A stretch of 60,279 nucleotides of DNA from Aporhodopirellula aestuarii (GCF_023701485.1 NZ_JAMQBK010000006.1:1-60279); one strand, 5' to 3'. Positions 9,028 through 18,587 are shown, counted from the stretch's first letter. The notes: a model not told the origin generated them from the letters alone. Program-made: numbers and translations.

Positions 9028-9786
9028 TTAGAGTGCGAGCGTGACGGCGGCAATGGTCAGGCCGCCGGAGAGATAGAGGAATGGGGCGTCCCAGGTATGA
9101 GGTGACGCGGCTTCGGTCGCTGTCATGATCGGTGGTAGTAACAGCATGAGTGCGATCCATTGCCCGGTGCTGACGAGAGGGTAGACGCAGGCGACTGAGA
9201 GCAACGCAACGATCCAAACGCATGCGCTGCCCTCGATCGATCGGACGTAGCTGCGGTTTTTGGCTAACGATGGCACGCGGTAGGTGTGTTTTCCGAACCG
9301 GACCCCAACCGGCTCGGCCAGCCCGTCGCCGATGCCGGTGACCACCAGTGGGATGCTGACTAATGCCGGGATGTCCAGTTCTTGAAAGGCTAGAAAAATA
9401 CCCATCAAGACAATTGCCGCCACAACCGCTTGGCTGATGATCCAAAGTAGAGTGTGCGGGCGATCTTCGGGTCGATCAACGGCAGCGAATGCCGTCTTCA
9501 TCATCGACACCCGCTCGCGTACCGGATGGGACATCGCGAGTGTTGCTATCGTGAACACACACACCGTCGCTAGAAACGTGGTGATGCTCGGCTGGTACGG
9601 AAAAACCTTCGCCAGTAGGAACGGGCACAGCATCAACGCGAAATGGTTGATTTTGCGAGTGTAGTTCACTTTCCAGTTGCGATTGACCACCAGCCAGCCG
9701 GTGGCCCAGCAGAGTACTGCCAGCAGCAGCTGATGCAAGCTGATCGTCCAGAGGAAATTCGTGGGCAGGTTCAGCCAGTTGTTCAA
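9028..9786 (-). CDS. CTP-dependent polyprenol/phytol/diacylglycerol kinase-like membrane protein
   Basis: A 252-residue membrane protein with about seven hydrophobic segments. It resembles the dolichol kinase/phytol kinase/yeast Dgk1 group, which uses CTP to phosphorylate a lipid alcohol. The diagnostic blocks are RKINHF (44-49), GIGDGLAEPVGVRFGKHTYR (about 151-170) and RSIEGSA (about 182-188), matching the basic-His, GDG-A-x-x-G-FGK and (K/R)S-x-EGS motifs of the family. It lies at the upstream end of the minus-strand polysaccharide block. A role in making or recycling the lipid carrier is attractive but inferred; phytol or diacylglycerol are other possible substrates. The apparent start is TTG, without a clear ribosome binding site. 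Confidence 0.7.
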   Translation of the reverse strand: MNNWLNLPTNFLWTISLHQLLLAVLCWATGWLVVNRNWKVNYTRKINHFALMLCPFLLAKVFPYQPSITTFLATVCVFTIATLAMSHPVRERVSMMKTAFAAVDRPEDRPHTLLWIISQAVVAAIVLMGIFLAFQELDIPALVSIPLVVTGIGDGLAEPVGVRFGKHTYRVPSLAKNRSYVRSIEGSACVWIVALLSVACVYPLVSTGQWIALMLLLPPIMTATEAASPHTWDAPFLYLSGGLTIAAVTLAL

Positions 9787-10180
9787 GATGACGATTCAAA
9801 AATGACGGTGGAGCGATAAGGTTGAACCGAAGTCGATGAGTCGGTCAGGCGACAGATGGAATCAAGGCTAATCACAGGCGTCGTTTTTACGAACCGAATG
9901 CGTTTGGCTCTCTCGTCGAATAGGGTAGTCAGCGGTTCTCGTTTTCTCTCCTGATTTACCTGGGATTTCTATCACGTGTGCCCGTTGCCTTGCGGTCTTT
10001 CTGGGCGGCGAAGCATTTCGTCGCCAAGGTGGGACGAGCCGAGCCAAGCGGGAGGGCCAACGGACGCCACTGCTGCTCAGGCGGCACCGAGACGCTCACG
10101 TTTCCCGGTCGGGCTTCGTTCGAGCGGGAAAGAGGCCGCGGCTGCCTGTGGCTCTCGCTGCTGTGCGAGAGAAAAAGAAG
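9787..10180. other. Intergenic region between the lipid kinase gene and tRNA-Lys
   Basis: No gene is supported in these 394 bases. Small frames here overlap each other and the tRNA. A short stem, CTCTCG/CGAGAG at 10152-10171, follows the tRNA-Lys on the minus strand, but the T-rich stretch precedes the stem, so it is a doubtful terminator. Confidence 0.35.
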
Positions 10181-10254
10181 TGGAAGTGCTGGGACTCGAA
10201 CCCAGGACCATTCGATTAAAAGTCGAATGCTCTAACCAACTGAGCTACACTTCC
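10181..10254 (-). tRNA. tRNA-Lys(UUU)
   Basis: On the minus strand a 74-nt cloverleaf is readable. The acceptor stem is GGAAGTG/CACTTCC with discriminator A. The D arm reads AGCTCAGTTGGTTAGAGC. The anticodon stem-loop is TTCGA-CTTTTAA-TCGAA with anticodon TTT, and the T arm contains GGTTCGAGTCCC. The 3' CCA is not encoded. Confidence 0.95.
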
Positions 10255-10269
10255 GGGTGAAGGACTGAG

Positions 10270-10303
10270 AAACAAAAACAGCACCGTTGTTTGGACGGTG
10301 CTG
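10270..10303 (-). terminator. Terminator between tRNA-Ser and tRNA-Lys
   Basis: CAGCACCGT (10279-10287) pairs perfectly with ACGGTGCTG (10295-10303), a 9-bp stem with a seven-base loop. On the minus strand it is followed by TGTTTTTGTTTC. It would end transcription leaving tRNA-Ser, implying that tRNA-Lys has its own promoter or depends on read-through. Confidence 0.65.
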
Positions 10304-10339
10304 CATTGAAATCAGCGATCCTACGTTTTCGTTTACAAG

Positions 10340-10428
10340 CGGAGCGGACAGGATTCGAACCTGCGGTACGGTTTGACCCGTACGCCGATTTAGCAAACCG
10401 GTGCTTTCGACCACTCAGCCACCGCTCC
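10340..10428 (-). tRNA. tRNA-Ser(GCU)
   Basis: On the minus strand an 89-nt class II tRNA is readable. The acceptor stem is GGAGCGG/CCGCTCC with discriminator G. The anticodon stem-loop is CCGGT-TTGCTAA-ATCGG with anticodon GCT. A long variable arm (TACGGGTCAAACCGTA) and the T arm GGTTCGAATCC are present. CCA is not encoded. Confidence 0.94.
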
Positions 10429-10630
10429 TGGTGGAATCTTGCGTCTGTGCGGGATTGTGCTTTATTGCGGTCGCCTTGGCAACCCTTGTTCAACGGCACT
10501 TTTCGGGGACTTTGGACGACCCCGGATCGGCACGCTACACTGCGGCACTCGGCCCGACGCGTTTTCCATCATAACCCGTTCGTTTTCGGCTGACTGACCG
10601 CTCCGTGTCCACCTTTTCTGAACCAATTCG

Positions 10631-11497
10631 ATGCAAGACACGACCTGGGATCTGAATCCGAAGTTTGATTTCCGAGACGAACACGGTGTTCGGCGGGGAA
10701 AAAAGGTCTCGCTGGCGAAGATTCCTACTGAATTTGAGGGGCCGTTTAGCGGTAAGGAACACGGGGTGGCGTTTAAGGAAAATGCCATCGATGAAATTCG
10801 CGATCTTCAATATCAGATGTTCACGGAGGCGAAACAGTCGCTGCTGATCGTGCTGCAGGCACCGGACGCGGCGGGCAAGGACGGATTGATTCGAAAGGTC
10901 CTCGGTCAAATGAATCCACAGGGGTGCCGAACATACCCATTCAAGGTGCCCAGTAGCGAGGAACTCGCCCACGATTTCCTGTGGCGGATCCACAAAGCGA
11001 CACCCGCGGCGGGCAAGGTTTCGATCTTCAACCGTTCGCACTACGAGGACGTTTTAGTGGTTCGGGTGGAGGACATTGTTCCCAAATCGGTATGGGGACA
11101 GCGATACGAAATCATCAACGATTTCGAGAAGCTACTGGCACACCGGGGAACTCGGATTTTGAAGTTTTATTTGCACATCAGCCCCGCCGAGCAGCTAGAG
11201 CGGTTTAAGAAACGGCTCGACGATCCCACCAAGCACTGGAAGCTCAACGCCGGTGATTACGAGGCCCGTTTGAAAGCCGATTTGTACCGAGAGGCTTACG
11301 AAGACGTATTTGAAAAATGCAATTTCAGACATGCCCCCTGGTACATTATCCCCGCGGACAAAAAATGGTATCGAGACGCCAGTGTCGCGGCGATTGTCCG
11401 GGACACGTTTCGAGAGATGAATCCCCAGTTGCCGCCTGTCGACGCGGATCTTGACGAAATCCGCCGGCTCTACCAACGCGAGCTTGGCAAGCAATAG
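10631..11497 (+). CDS. ppk2: Polyphosphate kinase 2 family protein
   Basis: A 288-residue PPK2 protein transferring phosphate between polyphosphate and nucleotides in the cytoplasm. The P-loop APDAAGKDG is at about 77-85, the second catalytic block [15 protein letters not shown] at about 133-147, and the lid-region stretch [20 protein letters not shown] follows. The short single-domain form fits class I or III enzymes; which nucleotide it prefers cannot be read. The start is the ATG at 10631. About 85 bases separate it from ispG on the same strand. Confidence 0.92.
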   Translation: MQDTTWDLNPKFDFRDEHGVRRGKKVSLAKIPTEFEGPFSGKEHGVAFKENAIDEIRDLQYQMFTEAKQSLLIVLQAPDAAGKDGLIRKVLGQMNPQGCRTYPFKVPSSEELAHDFLWRIHKATPAAGKVSIFNRSHYEDVLVVRVEDIVPKSVWGQRYEIINDFEKLLAHRGTRILKFYLHISPAEQLERFKKRLDDPTKHWKLNAGDYEARLKADLYREAYEDVFEKCNFRHAPWYIIPADKKWYRDASVAAIVRDTFREMNPQLPPVDADLDEIRRLYQRELGKQ

Positions 11498-11582
11498 GGA
11501 TTCGCTCGACGTCGTTCCGTTCCGCCGAGCCAACGCTCACAATCCCAGAACCAGTTCCCTCCCTTTTCTATCCTTTCTTCTT

Positions 11583-12737
11583 ATGTCGATTCAGCGAAAT
11601 CCCACCCGTCCTGTCACCATCGGTTCGATCACGATCGGCGATGGCAATCCGATTGCGGTGCAGAGCATGACAGCGACGAAGACACAGGACGTCGATGCCA
11701 CGGTGGCCCAAGCCGAGGCGTTGCGGGAACGCGGTGCCGGCGTGGTGCGGATTGCGGTCGATAGCGCGAAGGACGCTGAGGCGTTGGCGGAAATTCGCAA
11801 GCGGACGACCGCCAATCTCGCGGTGGATTTGCAGGAGAACTTCCGGCTCGCCGAGTTGGTTGCGCCGCATGTCGACAAGATCCGCTACAACCCCGGGCAC
11901 CTCTATCACCACGGTCGTGACATGACGTGGCAGGACAAGGTTCGCTACCTGATCGATCTGGCGGGGACAAACGGGTGTGCCGTTCGGATCGGAGTAAATT
12001 GCGGCAGCGTCGATCCGGCGAAGAAGGAGAAATACGCGGCGGACGATTCGATCACGCCGATGCTCGAGTCCGCCTTCGAGCACTGCGAGTTGGTCGACTC
12101 GTTGGGGTTCCATCAATTCGTCGTGTCGTTGAAGGACAGCGATCCGACGAAAGTGGTCGAGGTGAACCGTCGGTTTGCGGAACAGCGTCCCGACGTGCCG
12201 CTGCACCTCGGCGTTACCGAAGCCGGGATGCCGCCGGAGGGCATTATCAAAACACGGATCGCGTTTGAACAATTGATCGGCAAGGGAATCGGTGACACGG
12301 TGCGTGTTTCGCTGACGTTGCCGAACCCGCGCAAACCGGAAGAGATCGACGCGGGCCGCGAAATCGTCGACGACGTTTATGCCGGGCGGGTGCGGAGTGT
12401 CGTGCGATTTGACGACACGAAGCTGAACATCATCAGCTGCCCGAGTTGTTCGCGGGTCGAGAACGAGGCGTTTGTGGATCTCGCCGCGAACGTCAAAGAA
12501 ATGACCGAATATGCGAAGGATTTTGCAATCACCATCGCGGTGATGGGGTGCCGGGTGAATGGGCCCGGAGAAACGGATGACGCCGATTTGGGTTTGTGGT
12601 GCGGTCCGGCGAAAGTCAATCTGAAGAAAGGTGAAGAGGCCCTGGGGGCGTTCAGCTATGACGAGATCCTTCCCAAACTCAAAGCGGAATTGGACGCGTT
12701 GATCGCGGAAAAGACTGGATCGGCAGCGGGCGTTTGA
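11583..12737 (+). CDS. ispG: 4-hydroxy-3-methylbut-2-enyl diphosphate synthase (flavodoxin-dependent type)
   Basis: Enzyme of the non-mevalonate isoprenoid pathway, reducing methylerythritol cyclodiphosphate to HMBPP with a [4Fe-4S] cluster. About 384 residues from the ATG at 11583, matching the compact bacterial form rather than the longer plant-like one. The TIM-barrel start is NPIAVQSMT. The cluster ligands are Cys286 and Cys289 in SCPSCSR and Cys323 in [10 protein letters not shown], with the catalytic Glu at the end of that last block. The frame is open for another 44 codons upstream, but these overlap the PPK2 gene. The stop codon overlaps the next gene by three bases. Confidence 0.96.
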   Translation: MSIQRNPTRPVTIGSITIGDGNPIAVQSMTATKTQDVDATVAQAEALRERGAGVVRIAVDSAKDAEALAEIRKRTTANLAVDLQENFRLAELVAPHVDKIRYNPGHLYHHGRDMTWQDKVRYLIDLAGTNGCAVRIGVNCGSVDPAKKEKYAADDSITPMLESAFEHCELVDSLGFHQFVVSLKDSDPTKVVEVNRRFAEQRPDVPLHLGVTEAGMPPEGIIKTRIAFEQLIGKGIGDTVRVSLTLPNPRKPEEIDAGREIVDDVYAGRVRSVVRFDDTKLNIISCPSCSRVENEAFVDLAANVKEMTEYAKDFAITIAVMGCRVNGPGETDDADLGLWCGPAKVNLKKGEEALGAFSYDEILPKLKAELDALIAEKTGSAAGV

Positions 12738-14014
12738 GTCCAGAGGCAGGTCCGTTGACGCCACCGGCGCGGCGCACCCGCGTGCTCTTGATGGCGACGT
12801 CGATGCGGGGTGGCGGCAGCGAACATCAGGTCGCGTTGCTGGCACGCCATCTGCCCCGTGATCGCTTTGACGTGCATTTGTATCTGACCCATCGGGTTGG
12901 CGAGTTGCTCGCAGAGCTTCCCGACGATGTGACGATTCATTCCCCTACGCCCGCAGGCCATCGCGGTCTTTTGCAGCGGCTCGCCGATCGATGGCCGGGT
13001 ACGATCCTGCGTCGGCAAGCGGCCGAGTTCGCGGAGTTGGTTAGACGAGAGCGGGTCGATGTGGTTTACGATCGCGCCTTCCACAACACCCTGATCGCCG
13101 GTCATCCGTTTATTCGCGATGTTGTGACCGCGCGGCGGGTGTCGACGATCGTTAGTCCGCCCCACGTCGCGTTGCCGATGGTGGAAAAGCGGTTTGTGGC
13201 TGCAAAACGGCGGCTGCTCCGCGGTGCGTACCTGCGAAGTGACGCGGTGATCGCGGTCAGCACGGCGGCGGCGGATTCAGCGGTGAAATATTATGGTCTG
13301 CCACGCGATCGAGTCATCGTGGTCGCCAATCCTGTCGATGTCGAACGGGTGCGGAGATTGGCCGGTTTCCCGGAATCGACGGAGAGGGCTCGTTCCTCTT
13401 TGAGGCCGCGAGTTGATACGGCCGGGCCGTCCGCCGATGGTCTCGTTCGGTTGCGATTGGTTTGCGTCGGGCGGATGACTCGCGAAAAGGGGCAGGTGGA
13501 TTTGATCGAGGCGGTCGCTCGGCTGCGTGGTCGATGGCCGGAGACGGGCGTGCCTCGATTGGCGATCCGCTTTGTCGGTGATGGCCCCGACCGCGAGACG
13601 CTTGAGCGACGATGGCACGAAATTTCCGATGCTGATGGCAGCTTGGATGGGCACGTCGTTGAGTTCGCGGGGGTGATTTCCCCGGCGGTTTCGGAGATCG
13701 CCCGTTCGGACGCGTTGGTGTTGCCGTCGCATTTCGAAGGCATGCCCAACGTGGTTTTGGAGGCGTTTGCCTTGGGGGTGCCGGTCGTCGCGACGAGGTC
13801 GGGGGGGACGACGGATTTGGAGTCCGAGGCTGGAAAGCCCACCTGTTTTTGGGCTGATCCGGCGTCGCCCGATTCGCTGGCCGAGGCGTTGCTCGCGATG
13901 GCGGGGGATCCGACGGAGCGGGCCCGTCACGTCGCGGAGGCCGCTGAATTAGTGCGTTTGCGGCACGGGGTGGAGGATGCCGTCAACAAAATCGGCGAGA
14001 TATTGCTCGGATAA
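12734..14014 (+). CDS. Glycosyltransferase family 4 protein
   Basis: A 426-residue GT-B fold transferase. The N-terminal part carries the acceptor-side [16 protein letters not shown]. The C-terminal donor-binding half carries [34 protein letters not shown] and the E-x7-E block [30 protein letters not shown]. The donor and acceptor are unknown. Translation probably starts at a TTG at 12734 overlapping the ispG TGA stop, implying coupling; the ATG at 12791 is an alternative. Base composition is high in GC like the surrounding genes. It probably builds a cell-surface or lipid glycan. Confidence 0.85.
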   Translation: MSPEAGPLTPPARRTRVLLMATSMRGGGSEHQVALLARHLPRDRFDVHLYLTHRVGELLAELPDDVTIHSPTPAGHRGLLQRLADRWPGTILRRQAAEFAELVRRERVDVVYDRAFHNTLIAGHPFIRDVVTARRVSTIVSPPHVALPMVEKRFVAAKRRLLRGAYLRSDAVIAVSTAAADSAVKYYGLPRDRVIVVANPVDVERVRRLAGFPESTERARSSLRPRVDTAGPSADGLVRLRLVCVGRMTREKGQVDLIEAVARLRGRWPETGVPRLAIRFVGDGPDRETLERRWHEISDADGSLDGHVVEFAGVISPAVSEIARSDALVLPSHFEGMPNVVLEAFALGVPVVATRSGGTTDLESEAGKPTCFWADPASPDSLAEALLAMAGDPTERARHVAEAAELVRLRHGVEDAVNKIGEILLG

Positions 14015-14086
14015 TCGGCGGAATCGTTATACTCGCCGGCTTACCTAAGTTGCCTAGGCGAGTCGCTGGTAAAAGACCCAATTTTG

Positions 14087-14116
14087 TTGACACCTATTTT
14101 TTTCGTCAATTATAAT
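14087..14116 (+). promoter_or_regulatory. Consensus sigma70-type promoter
   Basis: TTGACA at 14087-14092 and TATAAT at 14111-14116 are perfect -35 and -10 hexamers with an 18-base, T-rich spacer. The site lies 59 bases upstream of the ATG at 14175 and drives the coiled-coil gene pair. It sits in an unusually AT-rich patch for this window. Confidence 0.75.
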
Positions 14117-14174
14117 TTTTGCTTGCGACCACACCCTTCCCACCTCTCTCTTGTCTCCTTGGAACCACTTTCCC

Positions 14175-15011
14175 ATGAATCTACTCGGGAAATCCTTCTC
14201 GGTTTTGATCTTGCTGCTCAGTGTGGTGTTCATGGTCTTGGCCCTCGCGGTCAACGCTTCGCACCGCAATTGGCGAGACATGGTGCTCGCCGACGATGGT
14301 CTAAAGGCTCAGATCGAAGCATACGAACGAACCAACGATCAGCTTCGCGAAGCTCGTGCTCGGACTCAGGCGGACCTCGATCGCGAGAAAGCGGCTCGGC
14401 GGACGGCCCTCGCTGCTCTGCAAACGCAGCTCGATCAGCTCGAATCCCAGCTTCGTGAGAGCGAATCGACCGTCCAGCAGCTTCAGGCCAAGAACACCGA
14501 GTTGGCCCAGCTCGACCGGAGTCGTGCTGAAGAGCTCGAAAAGTTGACTGCTGAGACGACTCTGTTGCGTTCGCAAATCCGCAAAGAACAGCAGGATCGC
14601 GATACCCTGTTCGCGGAAACGCTGAAATTGACTGATGACATGAACGAATTACGTGGGATCGTTCAGTTGCAGCAGGACCGAAACGACCAGTTGCTCACCC
14701 AGGTGACGCGTTACAAAGAAGTCGTCGATGCGGCGGGCTTGAACATCAACGATCCTCTCGATGGGGCACCGCCAGAGCGAAACGGCAGCGTGCTCGTAAT
14801 CAATCGGCCGCGAAAATTGGTCGAGGTTTCGATCGGGTATGACGATGGACTGCGAGAAGGGCATTTTCTCGAAGTCACACGAGGCGGTCGTTACGTGACT
14901 CGTTTGCGAGTGCGTGAGACCGAGCCAGATCGTTCGGTCGCTGAGATTTTGAACGATTACAGCGAAGGAACGATTCAGGAGGGTGATCGTGTCGACACAA
15001 CCATCGAGTAA
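14175..15011 (+). CDS. Membrane-anchored coiled-coil protein, function unknown
   Basis: About 278 residues from the ATG at 14175. One membrane segment is near the N-terminus (residues 7-28, FSVLILLLSVVFMVLALAV). A long heptad-rich coiled coil follows at about 45-190, full of Q, E, L, R and A. A compact C-terminal beta-rich domain comes last (NGSVLVINRPRKLVEVSIGYDDGLREGHFLEV). The arrangement recalls MreC-like or tail-anchored scaffold proteins, but no family motif is certain. A consensus promoter lies just upstream and a small membrane protein overlaps its 3' end, suggesting the two work together. This appears to be a planctomycete-type conserved hypothetical. Confidence 0.75.
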   Translation: MNLLGKSFSVLILLLSVVFMVLALAVNASHRNWRDMVLADDGLKAQIEAYERTNDQLREARARTQADLDREKAARRTALAALQTQLDQLESQLRESESTVQQLQAKNTELAQLDRSRAEELEKLTAETTLLRSQIRKEQQDRDTLFAETLKLTDDMNELRGIVQLQQDRNDQLLTQVTRYKEVVDAAGLNINDPLDGAPPERNGSVLVINRPRKLVEVSIGYDDGLREGHFLEVTRGGRYVTRLRVRETEPDRSVAEILNDYSEGTIQEGDRVDTTIE

Positions 15012-15207
15012 TTTTGGCGGTAAGCCGGCCAAGCGACCGGCGAACATTTTCACCGTGATGTTGTTGTTGGCGATGTTGTTCATGATCATTGCCGTTGTGG
15101 CGATGTACATTGAACTGAATCGCTGGGCACCGGATTATTACAAGACCAACACGGCCCGACCGGCGACATCGATGGTGGCACCGGCAAACGATTTCTACCT
15201 CGCGTAG
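14989..15207 (+). CDS. Small single-pass membrane protein
   Basis: A 72-residue protein with a Pro/Gly/Lys-rich N-terminus, one strong membrane segment (NIFTVMLLLAMLFMIIAVVAMYIEL) and a short polar tail. The start is taken as the GTG at 14989, five bases after AGGAGG (14978-14983); another in-frame GTG lies at 14983. It overlaps the end of the coiled-coil gene, so the two are probably translationally coupled. Function unknown; a partner or anchor for the coiled-coil protein is inferred. Confidence 0.65.
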   Translation: MSTQPSSNFGGKPAKRPANIFTVMLLLAMLFMIIAVVAMYIELNRWAPDYYKTNTARPATSMVAPANDFYLA

Positions 15208-15685
15208 CGGTCGCCTGGCCAAGCTAGGTGATTGATTCTCAATGACGTTCCGGCTCGTAGGTTTATCACCTGTGGGCGTTGGGGCGTCGCTTCTTTGGCG
15301 GCTTTCTGATGCCGCCCAATGGATTCGCCCGAGCGAGTGTCGAGTCCCATTTTCACGATGAGGCGGACGTAACGGGGGTTTTGCCGCTTTCGTCGCCGTC
15401 GTGATTGCCGCAAGGGCTGGGAAGATGCCGTCCACCTGCTGCGGGGTGAGCTAATCTCGGCTTTTTGGGGAATTCTATTAAGAAAGTTGTGGCTCGGCAG
15501 ATTTCTGCTGAAGGATTCGGCCGGCGGGATCCGATACTACTGGTACCATGGATTGGGAGGGCGGAACGATCGGTGCCATCGTTCCAGCATTGATAGGGCC
15601 ATGGTGAGGCAGGGAGGGCTTCACCATGGCCCTTCCCTTTTGCGCTCGCGTTGTTTTTAAGCTGTGCGATTCAAAATCTCGGACG
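15208..15685. other. Convergent intergenic region with two hairpins
   Basis: No gene is supported in these 478 bases. Two adjacent hairpins lie towards the queA side: GGAACGAT/ATCGTTCC at 15563-15585 and the 13-bp stem at 15595-15633, annotated separately. Confidence 0.45.
15595..15640 (+). terminator. Probable terminator between convergent genes
   Basis: AGGGCCATGGTGA (15595-15607) pairs perfectly with TCACCATGGCCCT (15621-15633), followed on the plus strand by TCCCTTTT. It lies between the converging small membrane protein gene and queA and could act in either direction, although the T-run is short. Confidence 0.55.
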
Positions 15686-16789
15686 CTAAATGATGAGCAT
15701 CGCGTCGCCGTAGCTGAAGAATCGGTACTCCGATACGATCGCTTCTCGATAGGCCTGCATGATCAGGTCGCGACCCGCCAAAGCACTGACGAGCACCAGC
15801 AGCGAACTTTTGGGCAGGTGGAAATTGGTCATCAGCGCGTCGACGGCTGCGAATTGATAGGGCGGTTTGATAAACAGATCGGTTGCTCCGGTCCATTCTC
15901 GCAACTCACCTGCGTTAGCCGCCGCGGCGCTTTCGAGGACTCGCACGCTGGTCGTTCCGACGGCGACGCAGCGGCCACCGGCGGCACGTCGGGCGTTGAT
16001 GTTTTCGCAGGTTTCTGAGTCGATCCGGCCCCATTCGTGATGCATGTGGTGCTCGTCAATGTTTTCGACCTCGATCGGGCGAAACGTTCCGATGCCGACA
16101 TGCAGGGTGACTTCGTGGATCGAAGTTTGGCCTTTGGCAATGTTCTTAAGCAGGTTTTCGGTGAAGTGCAGGCCCGCGGTGGGGGCCGCAACGCTGGCCT
16201 TGTCCTCTTCGCGGGTGCTGGCAAAGACGGTTTGGTAGTTGACCAAATCCGCGTCGACCATTCGTCCGTCGCGAATGTACGGCGGGATCGGCACGCGGCC
16301 GAACCGTTCGAGCCAGCGGGTGGGTGATGTTTCGTGGCCAGTCAAAGACTCGTCGAGTAGCACGGATTCGGGGAGCGGACGGACGAGCAGGTGTCCTTCC
16401 AGGTCGCGGCCGATCACTTCAAGTTTTCCGCCGTCGCGGGCATCGCGATCTTGTAGCGTGATGGTTTCGCCGGTTTTCAGCGTGCCGCGGGTCTTCGTCA
16501 ACAATTCCCAGATCCCCGACTCCGGATCACTCCGCAAGAACAAACCTTGCCAGCGTCCCTCGGTCCGCGTGCGGTAGCCGATCAGGCGGGCGGGCACGAC
16601 GCGGGAGTTATTGAGTACGAGCGAATCTTCGGCCCGCAAAAGTTCCGGCAAGTCTCGCACGTGATAATGGTCGATCGTCCCATTGGCTCGATTGACGAGC
16701 ATCAGTCGGGCGTCGACACGATTGCGGAGCGGTTCCTGGGCGATCAGCTCTCGCGGGAGCTGGTAGTCGTAAAGATTAAGTGAATGCAT
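15686..16789 (-). CDS. queA: S-adenosylmethionine:tRNA ribosyltransferase-isomerase
   Basis: A 367-residue enzyme that makes epoxyqueuosine at the wobble base of tRNAs with GUN anticodons. Family blocks are present from the N-terminus (YDYQLPRELIAQEPL, RLMLV) through LVLNNSRVVPARL, AAPTAGLHFTENLL and HVGIGTFRPIEVENI, to GTTSVRVLES and TNFHLPKSSLLVLVSALAG. Full family length. Its ATG begins one base after the TAG stop of the GalT-like gene, so it is translationally coupled as the last gene of a minus-strand unit. Confidence 0.96.
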   Translation of the reverse strand: MHSLNLYDYQLPRELIAQEPLRNRVDARLMLVNRANGTIDHYHVRDLPELLRAEDSLVLNNSRVVPARLIGYRTRTEGRWQGLFLRSDPESGIWELLTKTRGTLKTGETITLQDRDARDGGKLEVIGRDLEGHLLVRPLPESVLLDESLTGHETSPTRWLERFGRVPIPPYIRDGRMVDADLVNYQTVFASTREEDKASVAAPTAGLHFTENLLKNIAKGQTSIHEVTLHVGIGTFRPIEVENIDEHHMHHEWGRIDSETCENINARRAAGGRCVAVGTTSVRVLESAAAANAGELREWTGATDLFIKPPYQFAAVDALMTNFHLPKSSLLVLVSALAGRDLIMQAYREAIVSEYRFFSYGDAMLII

Positions 16790-16790
16790 C

Positions 16791-18587
16791 CTAGCGAAGC
16801 ACGTAGCGGGGATCGCTGAGTCGTGCCTGGGCTCGGTACGCCTTCGCGGCGGTCTCGGGGTAGATCGGGTTGATCATCGCTCCGGTCGCCAGTTCGAATC
16901 CGGCTAACCGAGAGACTCGCGGGAAAATATCGATCGCCCAGTGCTGGGATTCCTTGGCACCTTGGAAGTCAACCGGGCAGGTATGTACGAGGACATTGTA
17001 CGCGGTTCGCGGGCGGAGTGCCTCCAGCCAACGGACGACTCGCAGGCTAAGTCGAGCAAGTTCGGCGAGCGGTCGCTCGTGCAATTCGCTAATGCAGCTG
17101 AGGTGTTCCTTCGATGTCAGACGTACCTGCATTGGGAACCGGCTCGCAAACGGGCAGTACGCAACAAACGAGTCGGTCTGGCTGACGATGCGAGATTTTT
17201 CGTCCATTTCGCCGCGGATCAGGTCGCATTGCAAGCACGAGCCGACGCGAGCATGGTGGGCTTGGAGTCGACGGGTGACCTGTTGCACGAGGGCGGGAAC
17301 GCGGTTCGTCGCAATCAGTTGGCTGTGGCTGTGCTGCAACGATGCGCCCGCGTCGCGACCGACATTTTTGAAAATGCTGACGTGTCGCACGCCCGGAACG
17401 CTCCGCCAGTAACGGATGCGATCGGCGTAGGCGGCGAACACGAGTGCGATCTCAGACGTGTTGAGTTCACCGAGTGATTCGGTATGGCGTGGGGCCTCGA
17501 TGATGACTTCGTGCCCGCCCATCGCGGGTTCGCAGGGAAACAGCTTCGCCGCTGGGGACGAGGGCGTCGGTTTTCTTCCTTCTCGAAAGATCGCTTGAGC
17601 ATGACTGTATGAGGTGAAAGTACCGCCTGAGCGATGGATTCTCGCTGACGCGGGCATCGCTTCTTTTTCAGCTTGTTGGTCGCTAACGTCTTGGTCCGGC
17701 GGGGTATGGACACCGGCATCTTCGAGGCGGGTTACTGCGGGGTACAGGTTGGGAACGACACGAACGGCCCAATCCGGTGCGTTCTCGGTCGAAGTGGCAC
17801 TTTGTGAGTCATGGGGATCGCTTTTTTCATCGATACTCGCTACCCAAACCGGGTTGGGAGTGCGGTGCTCTTCGCCTGCACAAAACGGGCAGTCAATCTC
17901 TTTGGCGGGTTGCACGAGGACATTGCCGTACTGATCAGGACGCTGGGAGCGGGTGGTTGCAAACCAAGTCCACTCACCGGTGATGAGATCGAGTCGAGAC
18001 TGTCCGACCTTGGGGTCGACTGCGCTGGCAGGCGGTGCCGGAGAGGGAGCGGTTGCCGCTGCGTTTGGGGCGGGTTGCTTGGGAGTTTCTTTGGCAACGG
18101 TTTTTTCGGCCGCGATCTGGGTGGCGGCTCCTCCCTCGACTGCAGACGTCTCGACAGCAGCAATCGCATCGACCGGTGTCTCGGTGGTCTTGGCGTCGAC
18201 GGGTTTGCCGGACGTTTCTTTGAGATCGACGTTCTCGTCGGACCGATCCAAGACGGGGGTGTGTTGGTCCGAGTTGGGCGTCGGGGCTCCCGAGATAACG
18301 GCCTTCAGATCGTAAAGCTTGCTGTCGGTACCGGACTGGTGCGAATCAATGCGGTGACGGCTACCAGGGGAAATCTCGCGGATTGGGCCGCTGTCCGAAC
18401 TCGTTTCTGACGGCTGGCCGTCAACAACCGGGGGGACCGTGTTTGGGGTCTGGAGGGTGTCCGCCGACGCATTGGCTAATGTGTCCCCCTCGAGATATCG
18501 ATGGTCGCGGCGACTCGCTCGTAACTGCCTATTATCACGTCGAAGCCGTAAACGGTTGGCGTTGAGTTCGACGCGAGTAATAGCCAT
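16791..18587 (-). CDS. GalT-like nucleotidyltransferase with long disordered N-terminus
   Basis: A 598-residue protein. Residues 1 to about 190 are low-complexity (Ala, Pro, Ser, Thr, Asp) with no family match. The rest is a galactose-1-phosphate uridylyltransferase-like fold of the HIT superfamily: RLDLITGEWTWFATTR, a CPFC zinc-type motif, RVVPNLYPAV, MGGHEVIIEAPRH, and the nucleotide-transfer block ASLQHSHSQLIAT, whose second His would carry the nucleotidyl group. A second Cys pair is in SCLQC. GalT interconverts UDP and hexose-1-phosphate esters, while some relatives act on ADP-glucose. The upstream neighbour is glycogen synthase, which makes an ADP-glucose role worth considering. The extension is unusual for the family. 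Confidence 0.8.
   Translation of the reverse strand: MAITRVELNANRLRLRRDNRQLRASRRDHRYLEGDTLANASADTLQTPNTVPPVVDGQPSETSSDSGPIREISPGSRHRIDSHQSGTDSKLYDLKAVISGAPTPNSDQHTPVLDRSDENVDLKETSGKPVDAKTTETPVDAIAAVETSAVEGGAATQIAAEKTVAKETPKQPAPNAAATAPSPAPPASAVDPKVGQSRLDLITGEWTWFATTRSQRPDQYGNVLVQPAKEIDCPFCAGEEHRTPNPVWVASIDEKSDPHDSQSATSTENAPDWAVRVVPNLYPAVTRLEDAGVHTPPDQDVSDQQAEKEAMPASARIHRSGGTFTSYSHAQAIFREGRKPTPSSPAAKLFPCEPAMGGHEVIIEAPRHTESLGELNTSEIALVFAAYADRIRYWRSVPGVRHVSIFKNVGRDAGASLQHSHSQLIATNRVPALVQQVTRRLQAHHARVGSCLQCDLIRGEMDEKSRIVSQTDSFVAYCPFASRFPMQVRLTSKEHLSCISELHERPLAELARLSLRVVRWLEALRPRTAYNVLVHTCPVDFQGAKESQHWAIDIFPRVSRLAGFELATGAMINPIYPETAAKAYRAQARLSDPRYVLR

Noticed and set aside
10181..10428. Genomic-island attachment site at the tRNA genes
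   Set aside because: I looked for a duplicate of the tRNA 3' end or an integrase nearby and found none.
11568..12845. 425-codon minus-strand frame opposite ispG
   Set aside because: IspG is certain from its cysteine ligands; the antisense frame is a GC-rich shadow.
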